A stretch of DNA of 64,000 nt, from contig JAPDOI010000380.1 of assembly GCA_029168955.1 (NCBI GenBank), positions 52,501 through 116,500 of the forward strand, in the 5' to 3' direction. The translations under genes were made by a program, and so were the position numbers. The notes beneath the pieces were generated by a model. The model did not search any database. It saw only the letters and a program-made list of their open reading frames with translations, and was not told where the DNA came from. Source of the DNA: Aplectana chamaeleonis. Its lineage: Eukaryota > Nematoda > Chromadorea > Rhabditida > Cosmocercidae. This document shows, piece by piece, positions 57,300 through 64,000 of this stretch (position 1 is the stretch's first letter; each line of letters starts with the position of its first letter).

Positions 57300-58248
57300 A
57301 AAAAGACCGTCAAAAGATTACTGGAGTTGCTGGAGGATGAGGACGTTGATGACGCGCGAGTCAGATGCGGATCAGAGAGGAGAGCCCTGTTGGAAGAGTC
57401 GCTGGGTTAGCTAAACAAATCACGATGTGTAAAGCAAAACGGATTAAAGTGCCGGAAGCTTCACAGCAGCTTGCTCAAAAAGAGATTGACGAAGCATCGT
57501 ACGAGGAAGCAAGGTCGGGAGGGAAAGCACAAATATGGAGAATGGTGGATGGTGGGCAAAATGAGCGTTGCTATAAGCATAGGCAGTTTATGATCGAAGA
57601 AAGCTTCACTGTGGATGAGATTCGTGTTGAACCAATAGAGGCTCATGAGGATTTCTCGCTATCCAGCACACCACCTTGCGCCTTTTGATGAAGTCTCTAG
57701 GCTTTTTGTTTTAGTTGAATCGAGGACAACGACGCATACTAGAAGATAGAGACCTCAGCATGAAGCGGGCTCATTACCTCCCATCCATCCAGTAATCGAG
57801 AACTATGAATGAGTCCATCATCTATGGACGAAACATGGGTTCACGATGGCGTGATCTAAGAGCAGGGGAGGAATGACACCTCTATGCCTCACTTTCTAAT
57901 ATCTACGATCTTGGAGCAACACTCTGCATCTGTGGACCTAGCGCACTGCTTGGAGTCTTCATGCAAAAGTTTTGCTTTCGAAGCTTTCAATTGGCTGTAA
58001 AATTTCCACAGTGTCTGTTTCAGGTGTGGGCAAAAACGATAGCGTGGATGGAGTAGATCGAAGCCAGCTCATGTCAAGCGTGGTTCCGTGAGGTTGTAAG
58101 AGAAGAAGAGGCACGGGTCAAAAATCAAGCAGACAGGAGTGTCGCGTCTACTGCAGAACAAATGCAAGATGAAGAGTATTCAGAGAGCGGGCCTGCCCAT
58201 AGTGAAAACAGTTATAGCAACGTGTCAGACTTCGGCTTTGACGTTTGA
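57300..58248 (+). pseudogene. Unidentified gene remnant, frame-damaged
   Basis: Block 1 (about 57325-57688) reads LLELLEDEDVDDARVRCGSE and RALLEESLG in one frame, then, after a shift, KQITMCKAKRIKVPEASQQL, AQIWRMVDGGQNERCYKHRQ and FTVDEIRVEPIEAHEDF. Block 2 starts after a good TTTCAG acceptor at 58024, meets TAG at 58054, then is open to the TGA at 58246: AWFREVVREEEARVKNQADR and ENSYSNVSDFGFDV. An AATAAA overlaps that stop codon (58248-58253), a normal nematode arrangement for a gene end. The composition is acidic and protein-like, but I know no family. Either a host pseudogene or the coding part of an old transposon. Confidence 0.4.
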
Positions 58249-58479
58249 ATAAAATTCATGTACCGAATGTAATGACCATACTTATGTAAAAACTGCGCCA
58301 GCTTTTACAAAATAAAAAGTCTCCATGCTAATTCGTCTGAGGCTCCGTCCCACAGCCAACATCCTAGCGCCACGTGACGCTGGGGGTTGCGTCTTTAACT
58401 TCCATGCAGTTTCATCTGCAGTTCCATCAACTAAGCTCTCGAATATTGAACGCAACTTAATATGTACTGTCGTTATCGA

Positions 58480-58970
58480 AACGAAATTCGGGTCCGCACT
58501 TGCGAACAACCACTGTTGATCATTCAACACGATGATAATCGTGCTGGGACTGCTTGGTCCCGCCACGATTAACCTTTGAAAAACACGATTATCATCTTGT
58601 TCAAAAACACCCAACGCGATTATCATCTTGTTTCGTGATGCGACAACGGTTGCCCGAAATGCGGACCGGAATTTCGCTTTGATCTCGACAGAACATATTA
58701 CGTGAAACGGTGAACGGTAGGGAGATTTAGAGGTAGCAGACACTTTTTTTCGGGGGTGATATGCAAGTCTACCCTTTCTTGTACCGTCGTTCTCGGAGCT
58801 AAATTCCGGTGCGCAATCGCGGACTACGCCTATTGAATCACGCGACACGATGATAATCATGCTGGAAGAAAAGTGATTTAACCAAGTGGTCCCAGCGCGA
58901 TTATCATCCTATTGCGTGATGCAATAGCCGCTGTCCGCAAATCCGGACCCGAGTTTAGCCCCGAGAACAA
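58480..58970. mobile_element. Pair of related palindromic elements
   Basis: Two adjacent foldbacks (about 58480-58680 and 58795-58970) share the words CACGATGATAAT(C/T)(G/A)TGCTGG and CGCGATTATCATC with flanking TCCGGACC/GGTCCGCA words. Both arms of each contain the pairs inverted. Confidence 0.55.
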
Positions 58971-59210
58971 CACTTCTAAGATGTAATATTATGCGTTTTG
59001 TGAACATAGCACCGCATGGAGCGTATATTGAGCCTACGCTGGACAATCAAGTCTGCGTAACTTCTTTTCTCTACATATATACATCGCTGCATCTGCAGGT
59101 CACAAGGGAAGGATCATTACATGCCATGGCCATTCCAAATGAAATATGTGTTCCTAGAATCAATTTTCGACGAAGAATTTGATTTTCTACTTTTTCAGCT
59201 GCAAAACGTT

Positions 59211-59550
59211 TCGGTCAGATCTGACTGACTAGTTTCAGTCAGACGATTAAAATTTGCCAACGGCACAAAATCCTCACGTTAAACAAAATTGACGATACCC
59301 AATTGATAAAGGGTAGGGTATAAAAGAAATGAAGGGCGGTGCGTAACATTCACACACCGTCTTTCTTCGGAGGTAAGTGTCTAAAGCTCTAAACAGTCTA
59401 GGGATTAGGAAAACAGCCTCCCCTGTGATAAAGATATCACGATATCGGGCCTTAAACATAGAAAACTCTAAAAGAAAACTTCTACGCTTCCGTGAGAATT
59501 TTTTGCCGTTGGCAATATATAAACTTGTGATTCAGTCAGATCTGACTGAC
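59211..59550. mobile_element. MITE with CAGTCAGATCTGACTGA ends
   Basis: GGTCAGATCTGACTGACT at the left and CAGTCAGATCTGACTGAC at the right (self-complementary words), with inner inverted ATTTGCCAACGGCA and TGCCGTTGGCAATAT. A partial copy lies at 30210-30290. Confidence 0.6.
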
Positions 59551-59612
59551 TTCTTGGCTAGAGAGGAGAGAAACAGCGTGCCAGGTCAGGAGAGCGCTCG
59601 TGACTTCCTTAA

Positions 59613-59870
59613 AGGCAGTGCTCACGATAAAAGTCGTTTTTCTGTTTCCCCGCCTATCTTGGAAACGGTTCCATGCTGATTCCAATGATGCCTCTTGAAT
59701 TGTACAAGACCTGGGAACAGAGTTATGGTCCGTCAAAGATTGAGCTAGGGAAGCATTGTGGACGAGTTGTCCGAGGCTTGTAACTTGCGTCTTTTGCAGC
59801 CGATATATGCGAGCTGACCTGAGAAGAGAGAGAAGTTGAGAATGAAGGGAAGAACGGGGCTAATCACCGC
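59613..59870. mobile_element. Truncated MITE subfamily A copy
   Basis: It starts AGGCAGTGCTCACGATAAAA after TTAA and is reversed relative to copies 1 and 2. The match ends after GAACGGGGCTAATCA, about half way through the element. Confidence 0.7.
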
Positions 59871-60439
59871 TTTAGTGCAATATATCTCTGGATACGATTT
59901 CAGACTCGTCTGAGCCCTGTTTGAATCGTTTCGGGCTTGTCTTATCACCCACTCAGATGATCCTGACCGAGTGGTGGGTTTACTACGGGCCCATTACCTG
60001 GAGCCGCGAAAAAGTCAAAAACTGTCCAGGTGATTCGATCTCGCTAACTGGATGTTCTGAAAGATGTCTAACAATAAGGCGATTTTGATAGGTAGCAATA
60101 ACTGATGCCAGAGTTGTCTTTGTTTCTATGAGTGAACCTTGAGTGCACCCCCCCCCCCTTCTCCTCTAGAGGAGAGCGGGTGGACATTTTGCTAACTTCC
60201 TGTGCGCATGTTAGCTTCCGTTAAATGAAGAAAATCCCGAAAAAAGTTTCATTGTAGCTTTCACAAAGCTTTCTTGTTCTATTCACGACCGTTATCACAT
60301 TAAAAATAATTTCACACGCCTTCTTTGTTTAACGTCGTTGAACTGAAACAATTGTATTGAACATTTAGGAGTTGTTTTTTTTACATAACTTCACTTTTTG
60401 TGAAGAAGTGAGTGTGTATAAAAGTGGTCTATTGTTTAC

Positions 60440-61409
60440 CTATTTGTTGTCACTTGGTTTTTCGGTCGGATCTTTCACCTGAAAACGACAACATTATTTT
60501 AGAAAAGCACGTTTCTCTGCACAGGCCAACCCATAGCAAAATTTCCGAGATTTCAAGAGATCTACACAAATTCTTTGAATGCACTCTCGCAAAATCTTTG
60601 ATCTCTTTAACTCTCCTGCGTCAATCTTCTAGGGTTAGCTATTCTCGAAGATTTGTTACCTTCTTGACAGAGGTTGATGTGTCGATACTTCCAGATGAGG
60701 ACGGAACCGATCTGCTTGACTTCAGTCGCGAGGTTCGTATGCTACCAGTTCGTGGCTGGGCTGATGGTGCTCTGGCTGTCCTGGTTGAGGTGCCTGGTCC
60801 TGCCGGTCTTCGCTGTAGGGATCTCATTGTGGTATTTCTCGCTCTCATTGGAGTTACTAATACTGGTCCATTTGTCACTTGAACGGTGTCACTTGGAGCG
60901 GTTTTCGTAGCATTCGGTGGTTGCACTGAAGCTTGCCCAGAAATTGTCACGGCGGTCGAAGTTCTTGTCGTAGGCAATGGAGTTGCAAGTGGAACACTCG
61001 GTGGAGCCACTGCTGTAGCTGGGGCGGGAGTTGCTGGAAGTGCTGTAATGGGAGCAGGAGTAGCTGGAGTGGCTGTTACTGGAGCAGGTGTAGCAGGAAC
61101 GGCAGTTGCTGGAGCGGGAGTCGCAGGAGCTGCTGGTACGGGAGACGGAATTGCAATGACTGCTGTTACGGGAGCCGGAGTCATCAGCATGGCTGTCCTG
61201 GGACGTGAAGGCACCCTCGCGCCTCTCTGCAGTGGTGGAACCAGTGCACGTCGAGCTGGTGCCTTTAGGGGGGTTGTTCTCGGTACCGGGGTCCTCAGAG
61301 GAGTAGTCGCTCTAGCAGTCGCTATGGCGGCCGTGCAGGTTGTTTCCTGAGAAGTTGCGCGAGATGCTCGTTCTATCATAGTTGAAAGGGAAGAAGCCGT
61401 TGGCCAGGT
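60440..61409 (-). CDS. Pro/Thr/Ala-rich (mucin-like) protein, two 3' exons
   Basis: Exon 61409-60660 follows a strong TTTTTTTCCAG acceptor and ends at a GTAACA donor. The 181-bp intron closes at TTTTCAG and the last exon 60478-60440 reads VKDPTEKPSDNK then stop, in phase. The protein opens TWPTASSLSTMIERASRATS and its middle repeats the 10-residue unit TPAPVTAxPA (about 61180-61020), followed by a basic Ser/Arg/Thr-rich tail. Within the repeats third codon positions vary while residues stay constant on this strand, which argues for coding here rather than in the Gly/Ala/Val-rich plus-strand frames. The composition suggests an extracellular, O-glycosylated or cuticle/surface protein. Upstream exons are not resolved; a candidate lies near 61440-61500. 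Low complexity means homology cannot be judged by eye. Confidence 0.5.
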
Positions 61410-61678
61410 CTGGAAAAAAAGGATGTCGATTACAGTAGTTACAGTGTTCTTAAAACTATTTGACCCACTGTCGTTTTCTCCATCGCTGTTGCCATTGAAG
61501 TGCTACAGGCAGCTGAAATGTATCGTGAACATAGGTAACTGTGTTTTTTTGCCAAGTTACAAGGATTCAAAACAAACATTGATTTTTCGGGTGTTTCGTC
61601 AGGCCGGTAACATACACGCGATCAACCTGAATAAAAGAAACAGCCAAACTAGACGAACCCCACTGCCTAGTGTGTTAA

Positions 61679-61931
61679 ACGCAGCGTTCTCGATTAAAAA
61701 AATCTTATGGGTTCATTGGAAATCGAACGGACCGAAGTTAATTGCAACAATAATGTAGAAAAACGGCCAGAAACGAGTAACGGATAGCTTTATACAACCC
61801 CAAATATCGAATGTGGTATGCTCGCGCCACCCATTTCCTTAGCGGCCATCGAGGAAGTGGGAGGGCGTACACACCAGGGGACGAATGCATAAACAGGCCG
61901 GGTTGGGGCGGGGTCAGAGCAGTCTGCGCCT
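61679..61931. mobile_element. TTAA-type MITE subfamily D copy 3 (shortened)
   Basis: It follows TTAA (61675-61678), begins ACGCAGCGTTCTCGATTAAA, and shares TAATTGCAACAATAATG and CCACCCATTTCC-like segments with copies 1 and 2. The right end is GCGCCT before TCAA. Confidence 0.55.
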
Positions 61932-61953
61932 TCAAAGGCCTCCGTAAAACACA

Positions 61954-62036
61954 CAATCAATCGTGCCCCTGCTGCCCCAGCTAGAAGACTGGGGCAGCTA
62001 GAGCACCGCAAAAAACTGTTGGGGCACGATTGATTA
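61954..62036. repeat. Short hairpin element
   Basis: CAATCAATCGTGCCCC is inverted at GGGGCACGATTGATT, with a second stem CTGCCCCAG/CTGGGGCAG inside. Confidence 0.6.
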
Positions 62037-62590
62037 GATGATCTACTGCCCTCGCATTGCGATCGTCAAAGATGCCGACCGCCCTGCCCCTGCGCCAACC
62101 CGGCGCGCTGATGCATCCGGCCCCATGACGGAGCGTTATAACATTAGCGTGCTAAAACAGTAACGAGTTACCGCGGCTTCTCTCTGGAACATTAACAATC
62201 ACCGTCTCATGAAAAAAGCTTAAAATCACGTGAATTTAGTTGGTTAATCGTAGTGGAATTATAGCACTGATTGGTCCGCTCCAATGACAAATTCTAAAAC
62301 TGGTGCCGTGCGCTTCGCTTCGGTCTGCTGTGCAGTCAGTTTGGGGCTCAACTCTTGGCTCATAATTTTCAATATCCATAAAGAATCATTTCCAAGTTTC
62401 TAGTTGATAGAGCACGGTATCTCGTATGGAACGTATTTTATGACATTTTTCTGAGATCTCGGTGGTTTATTGAGTTTTGCTGTCAGGTAATTTTTTTTTT
62501 AATTTTTTTAATGAAATGGGAAATGAACGTGTTAACGCATTAACGGGTTCGTGCGGTTTTTTTTTTCGGAAATTAAGAATTAAAGCTTAA

Positions 62591-63072
62591 AGGCACTGCT
62601 CGCGATAATTTTCATCCTCGAATTTTTCATGACAAACGCTTCTCGTGGCTCTCAGAAGCAGAACAACATAGAAGAAACGGAACGAAAAGCTACCCAAGAG
62701 CCGTAAAACGGCGTAGAAGAGTGGGCAAACCCCGCCGCTGTGGGCAAATCCGGCCCCTTTCCGCCCCTCAACGTGAACAAAGGAACACTCGAAATCTTGA
62801 GTTGAGCGATGGTTTCCGATCAAAAGCCCCGTTCTTCCCTTCACTCTCAACTTCTCTCTTTACTCAGGTCGGCTCGCATACATCGGCTGCAAAAGACGGA
62901 AGTTACAAGCCTCGGACAAAGCGTCCACCATGCTGCCCTAGCTCAATTTTTGAGGAACCATAACTCCGTTCCCAGAAGGTCTTGTACGGTTCCAGAAGCA
63001 CTATTGGAATCAGAATAGGACCGGTTTCAAGATAGGCAAAAGAACAGAAAATCGATTTTCATCGCGAACTCT
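62591..63072. mobile_element. TTAA-flanked MITE subfamily A copy 3 (482 bp)
   Basis: It begins AGGCACTGCTCGCGATAA after TTAA (62587-62590) and ends ATCGCGAACTCT. The body contains GATGGTTTCCGATCAAAAGC and CTTTACTCAGGTCGGCTCG as in copy 1. Confidence 0.8.
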
Positions 63073-63108
63073 AAGACAAAACAGTTTCCACTAGTCCACA
63101 CGTCTGGG

Positions 63109-63424
63109 GTCGTATTCGCCATCAACCCGCCGGGGAGTCGGAGGGTAAATGAGGTGAATTTTCAGTACAAAATGCGCGCTCCACGGCCACTTCTCGCCTC
63201 CCTTGGCTTCCATCGCGACCGCCGGAATTTTTCGAATCGGATAGCTGAAGAATGGCCGCTTCGCGATGGAATCTTTATCTCTTCGCAGTGATATCGATAC
63301 GTAACACAGTTTGCATTTCCATCTTACGTGGTGTATGATGGGTTGATCTGCTCCTCTGCCGCGCGCGGTATCATTCCTTCCGCTTCCCTTCGACTTCCCT
63401 CGGCGGGTTGCTGGCGAATACGAC
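63109..63424. mobile_element. MITE with GTCGTATTCGCC ends (316 bp)
   Basis: GTCGTATTCGCCATCAACCC at the left is inverted at GGGTTGCTGGCGAATACGAC on the right, with GCCGG/CGGC words next to both. No target duplication is clear. Confidence 0.7.
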
Positions 63425-63475
63425 CACGGGTGCATGCCACATTCATATTTCGCGGTCGTTTAGAGTCTATCTAGA

Positions 63476-63627
63476 GTTCGCGCAATCATTTTAGTCTGAT
63501 GAATGTACTGGGCTGCGACGGTAGATCACCTCGAGTGAATCGAAACCCCATTCTCCGGTGAGGGCGCCAACCCCGCACGGCCAGCCGCCCGGTCCATGCG
63601 TCAGACTAAAATGAAAACGGAAACCAT
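63476..63627. mobile_element. Short repeat K copy 3
   Basis: Same orientation as copy 2; CGCGCAATCATTTTAGTCTG at one end and AAAACGGAAACCAT at the other. Confidence 0.7.
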
Positions 63628-63652
63628 ATTTATTGCTCGTTTTCAGCAGTAT

Positions 63653-63907
63653 CTATTTATTGCTCGTTTTCAGCAGTTTTCTCTTTATCATTGTTGCGTA
63701 GGATCTTAAGCCTTTCGAAATACCGATGAAATTTCGAAGGCGGTTCATATCGTGAACACGGTCTCCAAGAGCAGGACGTTGATAGTATGAATGGATGAGA
63801 ATGAGATCGCCTACCTTCAGGGGAGCTATCTTCGAATAATCCGGAGGCGGTCCAAGTTTCTGCACCTTCACCTCCTTCTGAATAAGAAGTGTATATTGAG
63901 TCTTCAA
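63653..63907 (-). pseudogene. Possible Bel/Pao-type integrase C-terminal fragment
   Basis: The 84-residue frame contains PPPDYSKIAPLKVGDLILIH, which resembles the VGD(L/V)VLI phrase of the Pao integrase tail, followed by ALGDRVHDMN and GLRSYATMI at about the spacing of the LGRV and IRSA phrases. No integrase core is seen upstream before the window ends, and downstream lies repeat K. The assignment is weak. Confidence 0.3.
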
Positions 63908-64000
63908 TTAACTACTGCCGTGAGGGTCCATGACAGATATTGTTTGCGACTTTTTGGAGGAAATAGTATAGATGTTTCCGAATGGAATCCAGTGTGTGCT

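Noticed and set aside
60886..61350. Plus-strand Gly/Ala/Val-rich ORF (154 residues)
   Set aside because: Shadow of the minus-strand Pro/Thr/Ala repeat; the splice signals and synonymous variation favour the minus strand.
63476..63627. tRNA gene or tRNA-derived SINE in repeat K
   Set aside because: Box A and box B-like words are too close together and no cloverleaf can be drawn.

Overview
This is eukaryotic DNA, most likely from a strongylid (hookworm-like) nematode. The evidence is one intron-rich gene with nematode-style TTTCAG acceptors whose exons encode the C-terminal part of a KY/hillarin/LTD-1 family protein, RTE-1-type non-LTR elements of the kind common in hookworms, and a dense crowd of miniature inverted-repeat elements. 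I see no bacterial genes, operons, CRISPR arrays, rRNA or tRNA. The species call is inference from family resemblance.

Layout. 1-4.8 kb: two abutting TTAA-type MITEs, then eight spliced exons (992-4819, + strand) of the KY/hillarin-like gene, the only convincing intact host gene. 5.9-8.6 kb: more TTAA-type MITEs, one with a hAT-type MITE nested inside it. 8.86-16.26 kb: a five-level nest of elements. The outer MITE holds a 7.06-kb inverted-repeat element that carries a decayed multi-exon gene of unknown function; that element holds a MITE, which holds a 2.1-kb hAT-type element, which holds a foldback element. 16.3-20.3 kb: further MITEs and GC-rich palindromes. 20.3-26 kb: a 5'-truncated RTE copy (- strand) followed by a second, different LINE (+ strand) with a PHD-like finger and a degenerate 2A-like motif. 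26-33.3 kb: MITEs, minisatellites, a purine tract and a near-perfect 213-bp hairpin. 33.4-36.7 kb: an essentially full-length RTE-1-type element with a 14-bp target duplication. 37-41 kb: MITEs and a dispersed 0.7-1.1-kb repeat. 41.67-46.13 kb: a 4.46-kb element with ~600-bp inverted ends and an exact 9-bp target duplication, containing a Penelope-like reverse transcriptase fragment. 46-60 kb: mostly repeat relics plus one frame-damaged gene remnant (57.3-58.2 kb). 60.4-61.4 kb: a minus-strand Pro/Thr/Ala-rich exon pair. The last 3 kb hold MITEs and a possible Bel/Pao integrase fragment.

The genes do not form a pathway; the window records successive transposition. Several insertions can be proved within the window itself, because an uninterrupted paralogous copy supplies the empty site: the hAT element in MITE copy 2 versus copy 1, the MITE in dispersed repeat 1 versus copy 2, the short repeat inside RTE copy 2 versus copy 1, and the 7-kb element inside its MITE host. 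The two most unusual objects are the 7.06-kb element with an unidentified gene and the 4.46-kb element that combines Mutator-like ends with a Penelope-like reverse transcriptase. All alignments were made by eye and coordinates of diffuse repeats are approximate.
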